Below are positions 25,773 to 34,710 of a DNA stretch of 46,495 nt, one piece after another. Location of the stretch: assembly GCA_900316115.1 (NCBI GenBank), contig ONBN01000012.1, positions 1 through 46,495 of the forward strand, in the 5' to 3' direction. A program made the translations under genes and the position numbers. Position 1 is the stretch's first letter. Each line of letters begins with the position of its first letter. This DNA is from an uncultured Eubacteriales bacterium. Its GTDB lineage: Bacteria > Bacillota > Clostridia > Lachnospirales > Lachnospiraceae. The notes under the pieces were generated by a model, which was not told the origin of the DNA, did not search any database, and worked only from the letters and a program-made list of their open reading frames with translations.

Positions 25773-27680
25773 CTATTCTTCCAGTTCTGCCATCCATATG
25801 GCAGCACTTGCATCACTTGGCATACGCAGATCCCCTCTTGGAGACAGCGCAACACTTCCCACCTTTGGTCCGTCCGGCAGGCAGGAACGCTTAAACTGCT
25901 GTGCAAAAAATCTTCGGTAAAAGGTTTTCAGCCATTTCATAATGGTTTCCTTGTCATAGACTCCGTCAAAGGTCCTGCATGCGATCCTGTAGATCTTATC
26001 AGGCTGATATCCGGCACGGAGCATATAATATAAGAAAAAGTCATGAAGCTCATAAGGCCCTACCAGATCTTCTGTCTTCTGTGCGATCTTCCCGTCCTTT
26101 GGCGGCAGAAGCTCCGGGCTTACCGGTGTGTCCAGTATATCCAGAAGCACTCTGGAAAGCTCTTCATCCCCACATGTATCTGCATAATATCTTACCAGAT
26201 GGCGCACAAGGGTCTTTGGCACGGAAGTATTCACTCCGTACATAGACATATGATCCCCATTATAGGTAGCCCATCCAAGTGCCAATTCTGAAAGGTCTCC
26301 TGTACCAACAAGGATCGCCCCTTCCTGATTAGCCATATCCATCAGGATCTGTGTCCGTTCCCTTGCCTGGCTGTTTTCATAAGTCACATCATGTACCTCA
26401 GGGTCATGTCCGATATCCCGGAAATGAGTATTAACCGCATCCCGGATATTAACCTCTGTCAGGGATGCACCAATGCGCTTGCTAAGGGTACATGCATTCT
26501 GGTATGTCCTGTCTGTAGTTCCAAAACAGGGCATGGTTACACAATGGATCTGCTCTCTTGGAGCTTTCATCCTGTCAAAAGCCCTGGCCATTACCAGCAG
26601 GGCAAGTGTGGAATCCAGTCCTCCGGACAGACCAACCATTGCACGCTGGCTGTGTACATGCTCCAGCCTTTTTTTCAGGCCCATTGCCTGTATATTCAGG
26701 ATCTCTTCACACCGCATATCCCGTTCTTCCTTTTTTCCCGGAACAAAGGGAGTTGCCGGAAATACACGGGTCAGCTTTGTTTTTTCTTTCTTTACACGGA
26801 AAGGGATCCTCTCATAAGCAGTCTCATCTGTTCCTGGGAAGGTGGACATCGTTCTTCTCTCATCTGCTAGACGGTACACATCTACCTCTCCAAAAACCAC
26901 AGAATTGTGGAATCTTCTGCCCTCTGCCAGCAGCACACCATTCTCAGCGATCATATTCTGTCCGCCAAAAACAAGGTCCTGGGAAGATTCCCCTTCCCCT
27001 GCAGTAGCATAAATATATCCACAAACAAGCCTTGCTGACTGGCCGGTTACAAGAGATCTTCTGTAAGTATCCTTCCCTACCATCTCATCACTGGCAGAAA
27101 GATTCACGATCACATGAGCACCAGCCTGTGCATGGGACACGCTTGGAGGCTGGGGAACCCACAGATCCTCGCAGATCTCTGCTGCTACAGTCAGTTCTTC
27201 ACACTCATCGCACACAAACAGCAGATCTGTGCCAAAGGGAACATCCACACCGTCCACATCATGACTGTCCATGCAGTCACTGCCTGAAACAAAATGTCTC
27301 TGCTCGTAAAATTCATTATAATTTGGAATAAAAGTCTTTGGTACAAAACCCAGAATCTCACCATGGTTCAGCACTGCAGCCACATTATACAGCTTGCCTG
27401 CATGACGCATAGGAAGTCCCAGGAAAATCAGTGCATCCACTCCCTGGGTAGCGGCTGCCAGCTTCTTCAATGTATGCCATGCGCTGTCCAGAAGCTGTCT
27501 TTGTAAAAACAGATCCTGGCAGGTGTAGCCGGTAATGCAAAGCTCCGGAAGCACCATGATCTTTGCATGTTCCTTTTCCATCTTGTGGATCACTTTCAAG
27601 ATCGCCTTTCTGTTGGTCTCACAGTCAGCCACTGTGATCTCCGGTGTACCGGCTGCTACTTTTATGAATCCATGCTTCAC
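25773..27680 (-). CDS. nadE: Glutamine-dependent NAD+ synthetase
   Basis: 635 aa with two domains. The N-terminal nitrilase-type glutaminase has a triad at about Glu46 (VLPELCITGY), Lys115 (FVPKTFIPN) and Cys170 (AAEICEDLW). The C-terminal NAD synthetase has the pyrophosphatase loop GLSGGLDSTLAL and VGTGDLSELALGWATYNGD. It makes NAD from deamido-NAD, ATP and glutamine. The start is GTG at 27680, eight bases after GGAGG, and overlaps the hslO stop as GTGA. This is the long, glutamine-using form, not the short ammonia-dependent one. Confidence 0.96.
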   Translation of the reverse strand: MKHGFIKVAAGTPEITVADCETNRKAILKVIHKMEKEHAKIMVLPELCITGYTCQDLFLQRQLLDSAWHTLKKLAAATQGVDALIFLGLPMRHAGKLYNVAAVLNHGEILGFVPKTFIPNYNEFYEQRHFVSGSDCMDSHDVDGVDVPFGTDLLFVCDECEELTVAAEICEDLWVPQPPSVSHAQAGAHVIVNLSASDEMVGKDTYRRSLVTGQSARLVCGYIYATAGEGESSQDLVFGGQNMIAENGVLLAEGRRFHNSVVFGEVDVYRLADERRTMSTFPGTDETAYERIPFRVKKEKTKLTRVFPATPFVPGKKEERDMRCEEILNIQAMGLKKRLEHVHSQRAMVGLSGGLDSTLALLVMARAFDRMKAPREQIHCVTMPCFGTTDRTYQNACTLSKRIGASLTEVNIRDAVNTHFRDIGHDPEVHDVTYENSQARERTQILMDMANQEGAILVGTGDLSELALGWATYNGDHMSMYGVNTSVPKTLVRHLVRYYADTCGDEELSRVLLDILDTPVSPELLPPKDGKIAQKTEDLVGPYELHDFFLYYMLRAGYQPDKIYRIACRTFDGVYDKETIMKWLKTFYRRFFAQQFKRSCLPDGPKVGSVALSPRGDLRMPSDASAAIWMAELEE

Positions 27681-28558
27681 TTCTTACACCTCCGGAGGAT
27701 CTCCTTTAATTCTTCCACATTAAACACATAGTTTGTATTACAGAAATGACAGTTCAGTTCTACATCTTTGCCTTCCTGGATCATTTCATTTAATTCTTTT
27801 CTTCCAATACTGATCAAGGCCTTTTCTACCCTGCTCTTGCTGCAGTTGCAGTAAAATCTGGTAAGAAGGGTGTCATTGATCTCCACATCAAAGCCCTCAA
27901 GAACTACCTTCAACAGGCTTTCCGGTGTATGGCCTTCTTCCAGAAGACTTGTTACAGATGAGATCTTGCTGATATTCTCCTCCAGCTTTGATATCACACT
28001 TTCCTCTGCAAAAGGCATCAGCTGTACAATAAATCCACCTGCCTGACGGACAGTATTATTCTTATTCATCAGAACGCCCAGACCTACTGCTGAAGGCACC
28101 TGCTCACTGGTTGCAAAATAATAGGTAAGATCCTCTGCGATCTCTCCTGTCTGCAAAGTAACCTGTCCCACATATGGCTCTTTCAGCCCCATATCCTTGA
28201 TCACACTGATATATCCTGCTCCTACAGCACCAGCAACATCCAGCTTCCCTTTGCTGTTGGCAGGAAGGATCACATCCGGATTGCCTACATAGCCTTTTAC
28301 ATTGCCTTGGGAATCTGCTGTAACCGTGATCCCCTGGATCGGTCCGTCTCCTTTAACCTGAAGAGTCAGGATATCCTTTTCCCCTTTCATCATGGCTCCC
28401 ATCATGGCTCCGCCTGTAAGAAGCCTGCCCAGGGCAGCGGTTGCCACCGGACTGGTATTATGGTCTTTTCTTGCTGTTTCCACAGTGTCTGTTGTAACTG
28501 CTGCAAAGGCACGGATCTGTCTGTCTGCTGCAACAGCCCTGATAATATAATCGCTCAT
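27677..28558 (-). CDS. hslO: Redox-regulated chaperone Hsp33
   Basis: 293 aa. Hsp33 becomes a holdase chaperone when its zinc site is oxidised. The four zinc cysteines are intact: Cys237 and Cys239 (FYCNCS) and Cys270 and Cys273 (NCHFC). The N-terminal domain matches the family (RAFAAVTTDTVETARKDH, GPIQGITVTADSQGNVKGYV). The stop overlaps the GTG start of nadE by four bases. The gene begins 25 bases after the methyltransferase gene, so the three form one transcript. Confidence 0.96.
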   Translation of the reverse strand: MSDYIIRAVAADRQIRAFAAVTTDTVETARKDHNTSPVATAALGRLLTGGAMMGAMMKGEKDILTLQVKGDGPIQGITVTADSQGNVKGYVGNPDVILPANSKGKLDVAGAVGAGYISVIKDMGLKEPYVGQVTLQTGEIAEDLTYYFATSEQVPSAVGLGVLMNKNNTVRQAGGFIVQLMPFAEESVISKLEENISKISSVTSLLEEGHTPESLLKVVLEGFDVEINDTLLTRFYCNCSKSRVEKALISIGRKELNEMIQEGKDVELNCHFCNTNYVFNVEELKEILRRCKK

Positions 28559-28583
28559 TCTTCTCTCCTATTTATCCCTGATA

Positions 28584-29345
28584 TTATTTCCCACATTCTT
28601 TTGCAATAAAGGTAAGGCGTCCGCTGTCTGTCCTTGGCGCTTCCCTGGTATAAGCATCATGTACTGCAAGTAGCTTAAGCCCGGAGCTTTGCAGAAGAGA
28701 CTTAATCTGCTCCAGAGGATAGGCTCTCTGGTAATGAACCTCCTCCACCTTTTCATACCTGCCATCTGGTTCCGGCAGGAAAAGTGTAAGCGCATACTCA
28801 TTGATCCCGCTTTCTTCATCATAGGTATTCTCCCATATGAAGCTGCCTTCCTCACGGTTCTCAGCAATAGTAGAATCACCGATCATCTCCTGATACTTAT
28901 ATACTGTATTCATATCAAATATGAAAAGTCCGCCTGGATCCAGATAATTATTTACCAGTTCAAAAACATGCTCCAGATCCTGCTCCTCTGTAAGGTAATT
29001 CAGACTGTCGCATACGCTGACCACAGCCCGGACTGTGCCGTAAAGTTCAAACTCCTGCATGTCCTGCAGAAGATACAGGATATCATGGCCTGAGGTGTCT
29101 CTTTTCTGCATGGCCTCTGCCAGCATCTCCTCTGAATTATCCACACCGATCATATCATAACCGGAGGCAGCCAGCAACTCTGTCATAGTACCTGTACCGC
29201 AGCCCAGCTCCAGAACAAGTCCGTCACAGATCCCATATTCCTGCAAAGTGTCCTTTAGATAATCTGCCCAGCTGTCATAATCCACATTATCCTGAAAAAT
29301 ATCATATACCCTGGCAAATTCGCCATATGCTTCCATTGTATCCAT
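28584..29345 (-). CDS. Class I SAM-dependent methyltransferase
   Basis: 253 aa with a Rossmann-fold methyltransferase. Motif I is LVLELGCGTGTMTELLA, followed by the acidic turn MIGVDNSEEMLAEA; motif IV is VVSVCDSLNYL. The N-terminus (MEAYGEFARVYDIFQDNVDYDSWADYL) is like many Firmicute small-molecule methyltransferases near hslO. The frame opens at a TTG upstream; ATG 29345 has GGGG seven bases before it. The substrate is unknown. Confidence 0.85.
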   Translation of the reverse strand: MDTMEAYGEFARVYDIFQDNVDYDSWADYLKDTLQEYGICDGLVLELGCGTGTMTELLAASGYDMIGVDNSEEMLAEAMQKRDTSGHDILYLLQDMQEFELYGTVRAVVSVCDSLNYLTEEQDLEHVFELVNNYLDPGGLFIFDMNTVYKYQEMIGDSTIAENREEGSFIWENTYDEESGINEYALTLFLPEPDGRYEKVEEVHYQRAYPLEQIKSLLQSSGLKLLAVHDAYTREAPRTDSGRLTFIAKECGK

Positions 29346-29360
29346 TCTTTTCCCCACGTA

Positions 29361-29400
29361 TAACAAACAGCAGACAACCGGCTATACGTCGGCTGTCTGC
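29361..29400 (-). terminator. Terminator of the lipoprotein gene
   Basis: On the minus strand GCAGACAGCCG pairs with CGGTTGTCTGC (29390-29400 and 29370-29380, one G-U), followed by TGTTTGTTAT. It separates the lipoprotein gene from the methyltransferase gene. Confidence 0.75.
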
Positions 29401-29435
29401 CTCTTGTTTCTTCCTGAAGTATTACCGGAAATCTG

Positions 29436-30437
29436 TTATTCTACCGGCATATAATATACATCTGCACCTTCGCCGTGCCAGTAATAATCTACATCATTCT
29501 GATCGTAAACATCTTCGTTGTTGGCGAAACGGTAAGTATTACCCTGGGAATCTACCCAGTTGCCGCTTCCGTCCGGAGTGATCACAAGCGGATGTCCGTC
29601 AGAGTTACGATAGATAGTCCTTGTCTGGTTGGTATCGGTAAGCTGCTCCTGTGTAAAGCCGCCGGAATTACCGGTAGTGGAGCTGCCCTGTCCGTCTGTA
29701 CCAGTAGTAGAATCACCGGAAACAGTACCATCTGTTGTCTGTGTACCATCTGTAGTACCGTCTGTCGTGCCTCCTGTTGCAGTAGTATCTGCAACAGCCA
29801 GTGTGCTGGATGCACCAATGATCCGGAAAGAGTCAACTGCGGTCTGAATGCCTGCCAAAGATGCATCATCCACTACAGAACCTGTGATACTGTAGTATTC
29901 ACTCTCATTGGCATAAACCTTCTTCACTGCATAAGCATATCCACCGCTCTTCTCAGTATTCAGATACTTCACAGTGTAAGAATAAACACCAACCCCATTC
30001 ACATCTGTGCTGTTGTAATTCTGGATCTCAAAATCTGTACCCTGCTCAAGGTCAGAAGCCTGCTCAAGTGCAACTGCCAGATCCTGGGTATTGGGGATCA
30101 TGGCTGAAGACATATCCTCTTCTCCCGCTCCGTGAAGGATCAGGATCTTGCCCTGCTCCGGTGACTCAAAGCTAAGCATATCTTCTGCATCTGACTTGTT
30201 GGCCCAGGTAGCATCTGGAAGCTTAATAGTCACTGCTCCATCGCTGGAAGTATAGGTAGTATCCTGTACATCCGGTGCAATGGTAGGCTCTGGTGTAGGC
30301 TCCTGAGTGGGCTCCGGTGTAGGAGTCTCATCCACGATCACCTGCTCTGCCGGATCATCTCCGCCAAAGCATCCTGTAGCCAGTCCTGAAAGTGCTGCTG
30401 TTATAGTTAAGAAAATGAAAAGTCTTTTATTCTTCAT
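29436..30437 (-). CDS. Secreted lipoprotein with Pro/Thr and Gly/Thr linkers
   Basis: 333 aa from ATG 30437, which follows AAGGAGG. A lipoprotein signal (LFIFLTITAALSGLATGC) puts the lipidated Cys at residue 23. A linker of Pro-Glu-Pro-Thr units follows, then a globular domain (about 60-210) with SSDGAVTIKLPDATWANK and SYTVKYLNTEKSGGYAYAVK, like stress- or surface-exposed domains in other Firmicute lipoproteins. A Thr/Gly/Asp-rich stretch comes next, then a C-terminal piece of about 70 residues with IYRNSDGHPLVITPDGSGNW and RFANNEDVYDQND. It is anchored to the outer membrane face. I cannot assign a function. Confidence 0.8.
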   Translation of the reverse strand: MKNKRLFIFLTITAALSGLATGCFGGDDPAEQVIVDETPTPEPTQEPTPEPTIAPDVQDTTYTSSDGAVTIKLPDATWANKSDAEDMLSFESPEQGKILILHGAGEEDMSSAMIPNTQDLAVALEQASDLEQGTDFEIQNYNSTDVNGVGVYSYTVKYLNTEKSGGYAYAVKKVYANESEYYSITGSVVDDASLAGIQTAVDSFRIIGASSTLAVADTTATGGTTDGTTDGTQTTDGTVSGDSTTGTDGQGSSTTGNSGGFTQEQLTDTNQTRTIYRNSDGHPLVITPDGSGNWVDSQGNTYRFANNEDVYDQNDVDYYWHGEGADVYYMPVE

Positions 30438-30478
30438 AATTTCCTCCTTATTTATCTTACAAAAATCCCTCATTCGAT

Positions 30479-30507
30479 ATTTTACAATTGTATTACAAAT
30501 ATGTCAA
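30479..30507 (-). promoter_or_regulatory. Sigma-A type promoter of the lipoprotein gene
   Basis: TTGACA (30502-30507) and TAAAAT (30479-30484) are spaced by 17 bases on the minus strand, about 40 bases before the start codon. Confidence 0.75.
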
Positions 30508-30611
30508 CATTTTTCGCAGCGCAGATTCTTAAATTCCTGTGAACTTTTGTAAAACACTTTGTAATTGTTCAGTACCTCACAGTTACAGGTCGCAATGTAT
30601 ACCGGCAATCG

Positions 30612-32663
30612 TTACACGCTGTACATATATAACTCATGAAGCGCCCTGGTGGCTGCAATATATCTCCCCTGTTTTGCAAGCGCACTTTGGTCTTTTTCAG
30701 GAAATACAGCAAATACCTGATCAAATTCCAGCCCCTTTGCCAGATAAAAAGTGGTAACTGTAAGCCCCTTCTTAAATCTGGAACTGTTCCTGTGCAGGTA
30801 ATTGAACTTCTCCTTTGTATCAAAGCTCTGCTCCTCCAGCGCAGCCTTAAGCATGGCAGCTCCCAGGTCTGCTTCCTTCTCTGTACGGAAGATCACTGCT
30901 GCTGTTTCAAACTCATCCTCCCCCAGCTTCATATGGGTCAGGATATCCCGCACTGCAGCCTGTATATCCTGAAACTGCTGCTCCTGTACCGGCTTTCCAT
31001 GACGCTGAAGCAGTTCCATATGTGAAATCCCTGCCAGCTGATTGGCATAAGTAGCAATCTCCACAGTATTCCGATAGCTTTTGTTCATCTGTATCCTGCG
31101 TATATCCCTGCCAAAGATCCCAGGAAGGAAAGCAAGCACATCCTGCTGCTTTTCCTCCATTGTCTGAGCCTTATCTCCAAGAATAGTCATCCTGCAGGAA
31201 AACATATTTTTCAGGATCAGATACTGCATTCTTGAATAATCCTGCATCTCATCTACTACCAGATGCTTGATGGTACTGTTTTCCTGCTGGCCCCATAAGC
31301 GGTATTTCAGATAAAGGACCGGATACACATCTTCATATAGAAGCTTTCGCTTTTCAAGAGGAACTCTGGCAAGTGCCGGATACCTGTTGCTTTCCAGAAA
31401 GCGGCTGTACAGCACATACAGATCCCTTGTTTCATACAGGGAATAAAAATCCTGACGGATCAGATCCTTCTCTTCATCCGGCAGATCCCTGTCCCTTAAT
31501 GTTTCCACCTCATCTATAAAATAATCACACACTGCATCCATTCTGGCAAGCAGTGGGATATCCATAAATTTAAAGTAAAACAGATCAATGATCTCAGCTT
31601 CTGTCTTTGTATATCCCTTGTACTTGATGTCCCTGAAATCCATCAGCTCATCTTCTAATTCTGTAATAAACCGTTCCATCTGGTTCAGGAAACCTTCTGA
31701 CTGCTTCTCCCTGTAAAAGGTAATGGCTTCCGGATAATTCAGACTTCTTTCAATCTGGTCATAACGGTCTTCACAGTCTGCTGCTGTATCCTGAAGCTGA
31801 CGATAGGCAAACAGATCAAAGCTCATTTCCTTTATATTTTCCTCTCCAAGTTCCGGCAGGATATGGGAAATATAATCCGAGAAAACACCGTTTGGAGACA
31901 ATACCAGAATATTGGAGGATTTCAGATTCTGCCTGTCATGATAAAGAAGATAAGCGATCCTGTGAAGAGCAATAGATGTTTTGCCTGAACCTGCAGCCCC
32001 CTGAATCACCATGATCCGATCCTTTGTATTACGGATAATGGCATTCTGCTCTTTCTGAATGGTGCTTACAATATTCTTCAGAGCAACAGAACCATTGCTT
32101 CCCAGCTCTGCCATCAGGATCTCATCATCCACCTTAATATCACTTTCAAACTGATAGATCATCTTTCCCCTGCGGATCTTGTACTGCCATTTGGAAAGGA
32201 TCTCACCCTGGATCACGCCAAGTGGCGCCTCATAAGAGGCCGGACCTTTGTCATAATCATAAAAAAGTCCACATACAGGAGCACGCCAGTCATATACCAG
32301 TGGCACGCCTCCTGCCTTTTCTGCAAAATTGTCAATACCAATGTAAAAGCTTTCCGGCTCATCCTCTCCTTCAAACAGGAAATCTACTCTTCCGAAAAAA
32401 GGAGAATCCAGCATTTTCCGAAATCGTCTTTTCAGATGAAGCTGCTGCTCATTGGCGCTGATCTGGTGAAACAGGGCCTGCTGGTTATCATAATTCTCAT
32501 ATCCGTACTGATCCATTTCTGTGTAATTTTCCCAGTAATATTCATGCATTCCTTCTATTTCTTTCTGACCCTCTGCAATACTCTGGGATATTCCTGCGAT
32601 CCTTTGCCGCAGTTTTTCCAGTACATAAGCCAGATATTGGATTCCGTCTTTATTGTCTGTCAT
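30612..32663 (-). CDS. HelD-like superfamily 1 helicase (RNA polymerase recycling factor type)
   Basis: 683 aa. The protein begins with a coiled-coil (LEKLRQRIAGISQSIAEGQKEIEGMHEYYWENY), then DSPFFGRVDFLFEGEDEPESFYIG and VYDWRAPVCGLFYDYDKGPASYEAP, both hallmarks of the HelD family. Walker A is VIQGAAGSGKTSIALHRIAYLLYH, motif II is VVDEMQDYSRMQY, motif III GDKAQTM, and the end YIAATRALHELYMYSV is motif VI. HelD removes stalled RNA polymerase from DNA or nucleic acids in Bacillus. A DNA-repair role is the alternative. It has its own promoter at 32710-32738 and AGGGAG before ATG. Confidence 0.88.
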   Translation of the reverse strand: MTDNKDGIQYLAYVLEKLRQRIAGISQSIAEGQKEIEGMHEYYWENYTEMDQYGYENYDNQQALFHQISANEQQLHLKRRFRKMLDSPFFGRVDFLFEGEDEPESFYIGIDNFAEKAGGVPLVYDWRAPVCGLFYDYDKGPASYEAPLGVIQGEILSKWQYKIRRGKMIYQFESDIKVDDEILMAELGSNGSVALKNIVSTIQKEQNAIIRNTKDRIMVIQGAAGSGKTSIALHRIAYLLYHDRQNLKSSNILVLSPNGVFSDYISHILPELGEENIKEMSFDLFAYRQLQDTAADCEDRYDQIERSLNYPEAITFYREKQSEGFLNQMERFITELEDELMDFRDIKYKGYTKTEAEIIDLFYFKFMDIPLLARMDAVCDYFIDEVETLRDRDLPDEEKDLIRQDFYSLYETRDLYVLYSRFLESNRYPALARVPLEKRKLLYEDVYPVLYLKYRLWGQQENSTIKHLVVDEMQDYSRMQYLILKNMFSCRMTILGDKAQTMEEKQQDVLAFLPGIFGRDIRRIQMNKSYRNTVEIATYANQLAGISHMELLQRHGKPVQEQQFQDIQAAVRDILTHMKLGEDEFETAAVIFRTEKEADLGAAMLKAALEEQSFDTKEKFNYLHRNSSRFKKGLTVTTFYLAKGLEFDQVFAVFPEKDQSALAKQGRYIAATRALHELYMYSV

Positions 32664-32709
32664 TCTAAATGCTCCCTTTTTGTCATCCCCTTCCAGAGAG
32701 GTTCTTACT

Positions 32710-32738
32710 ATTATATCCTATAGCCTTTAAAATGTACA
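32710..32738 (-). promoter_or_regulatory. Promoter of the HelD-like gene
   Basis: TGTACA (32733-32738) and TATAAT (32710-32715) are separated by 17 bases on the minus strand. The -10 box is perfect and the -35 box has four of six bases. Confidence 0.55.
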
Positions 32739-32812
32739 TAAAAAAGAACAGATCCTGTGAGAAAACCGACAAAATAACAGGCTCATAACAAGCAGATCTA
32801 TCTGCCATATTG

Positions 32813-32857
32813 CAAAAGAAGCAGTCCGTCCCCAACAAACTGAGGCGGAACTGCTTC
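32813..32857 (-). terminator. Terminator of the MarR-ABC operon
   Basis: On the minus strand GAAGCAGTTCCG pairs with CGGACTGCTTC (32846-32857 and 32818-32828), with more pairing inside, followed by TTTTGC. It lies 15 bases after the stop at 32872. Confidence 0.8.
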
Positions 32858-32871
32858 CTGTAATTCCTTAT

Positions 32872-34710
32872 TTATGCTGTCTGTGTTTTGTCGAACTGGC
32901 TGTTATAAAGCTGTGCATAGAATCCGCCCTTTGCCAGCAATTCCTCATGAGCACCCTGCTCAATAATATCCCCGTCCTTCATAACAAGGATCATATCCGC
33001 ATCCTTGATGGTAGAAAGACGATGGGCGATCACAAAGCTTGTTCTGCCCTTCATCAGGTTATCCATTGCTTTCTGGATCTGCATCTCCGTCCTTGTATCA
33101 ACAGAAGATGTAGCCTCATCCAGGATCAGGATCTTATTATCTGCAAGGATTGCCCGTGCAATGGTCAAAAGCTGCTTCTGACCCTGGGAAATATTACTTG
33201 TCTCCTCATCCAGCACCATATTATAACCACCAGGCTGCTGCATGATAAAATTATGGATATGGGCTGCCTTTGCAGCTGCGATCACTTCTTCATCCGTTGC
33301 ATCCAGTCGGCCGTAACGGATATTTTCCATGATCGTTCCTGAGAACAGCCAGGTATCCTGCAGTACCATACCAAACATTTCCCTTAACTGGCTTCTGTTG
33401 AAATCCCGGATATCATGTCCGTCCACACAGATAGAGCCTTTGTTTACATCATAGAACCGCATCAGCAATTTTACCATAGTGGTCTTGCCTGCACCTGTAG
33501 GCCCTACGATTGCGATCTTCTGTCCATTCTTCACATCAGCAGAAAAATCATGGACAATGATCTTATCCGGATTGTATCCAAACTCTACATGCTGAAACTG
33601 TACATTTCCGGAAAGGCCTGTAATATCCACAGCATTTTCTTTTCCCTGCTCTTCCTCAGGCTCATCCAGGAATTCAAAAACTCTTTCAGATGCCGCAGCA
33701 GAAGACTGAAGCAGGTTTGTTACCTGGGCGATTTGCTGGATAGGCTGTGTAAAGTTACGGATATACTGGAAGAAGGACTGGATATCTCCAACCTCAATGC
33801 TTCCTTTGATTACAAATATACCACCTAACAGAGCTACCATTACATATCCCAGATTACCGATAAACTGCATGATAGGCATCATCATACCTGAGAAAAACTG
33901 AGATTTCCATGCAGATTCATAAAGCTTCTGATTGTCTTTTTCAAAAACATTCAGCACATCCTGCTCTTTATTGAATACCTTTACTACATTGTGTCCGCCG
34001 TAATTCTCTTCGATCTGGCCGTTTACCTCACCCAGATATTTCTGCTGATCACGGAAATATTTCTGTGAACGCTTCATTACCGTATTAATGATCAGCATAG
34101 ACACCGGCAGGATCAGAAGGGCAACAAGAGTCATCGGCACATTAATGGAAAGCATCATTATAAATACACCGACCAATGTGGTAATGGATGTGATCAGCTG
34201 GGTAATACTCTGGTTCAGACTCATCTGCAGAGTATCCACATCATTGGTTACTCTGGAAAGGATCTCACCGTTTGTCCTGCTTTCAAAATAATTCAATGGC
34301 AGACGATTGATCTTTTTGGAAATATCCTTACGCAGGCTGTAGGTAACATCATTGGAGATCCCTGTCATCACAAAGCCCTGTATAAAGGAAAAACATGCAC
34401 TTGCCACATACAAAGCCAATGTAAACAAAAGAATCTGACCGATCTTTGAAAAATCAATGCCACCGGTTCCGTTTACCTTTCTTACCAGTCCGTTAAAAAG
34501 CTCTGTGGTAGCTTTACCAAGGATCTTTGGGCCAACAATATTGAAGATGGTTCCTGCAATGGCAAACAGAAACATCAGTCCAAAACGGAATTTATATTTG
34601 CCCATGTACTGGAACAGACGGCTCATGGCTCCTTTAAAATCCTTGGCCTTCTCACCGGAACGCATACCCTGTCTGCCGCCTCCCATAGGTCTTCTGCTTC
34701 TCTCACTCAT
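32872..34710 (-). CDS. ABC exporter half-transporter, catalytic-site subunit
   Basis: 612 aa: a six-helix type I exporter domain followed by an ATPase domain. The N-terminus is Gly/Arg-rich (RRPMGGGRQGMRSGEKAKD). Walker A is GPTGAGKTTMVK, Walker B with catalytic Glu is ILILDEATSSVD, and the signature is altered (NISQGQKQLL, SQGQ for SGGQ). Its partner is the gene just upstream; the start overlaps that stop in ATGA (34707-34710). This resembles the TM287/288, LmrCD and BmrCD heterodimers, which move drugs, peptides or lipids out. The substrate is unknown. Confidence 0.92.
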   Translation of the reverse strand: MSERSRRPMGGGRQGMRSGEKAKDFKGAMSRLFQYMGKYKFRFGLMFLFAIAGTIFNIVGPKILGKATTELFNGLVRKVNGTGGIDFSKIGQILLFTLALYVASACFSFIQGFVMTGISNDVTYSLRKDISKKINRLPLNYFESRTNGEILSRVTNDVDTLQMSLNQSITQLITSITTLVGVFIMMLSINVPMTLVALLILPVSMLIINTVMKRSQKYFRDQQKYLGEVNGQIEENYGGHNVVKVFNKEQDVLNVFEKDNQKLYESAWKSQFFSGMMMPIMQFIGNLGYVMVALLGGIFVIKGSIEVGDIQSFFQYIRNFTQPIQQIAQVTNLLQSSAAASERVFEFLDEPEEEQGKENAVDITGLSGNVQFQHVEFGYNPDKIIVHDFSADVKNGQKIAIVGPTGAGKTTMVKLLMRFYDVNKGSICVDGHDIRDFNRSQLREMFGMVLQDTWLFSGTIMENIRYGRLDATDEEVIAAAKAAHIHNFIMQQPGGYNMVLDEETSNISQGQKQLLTIARAILADNKILILDEATSSVDTRTEMQIQKAMDNLMKGRTSFVIAHRLSTIKDADMILVMKDGDIIEQGAHEELLAKGGFYAQLYNSQFDKTQTA

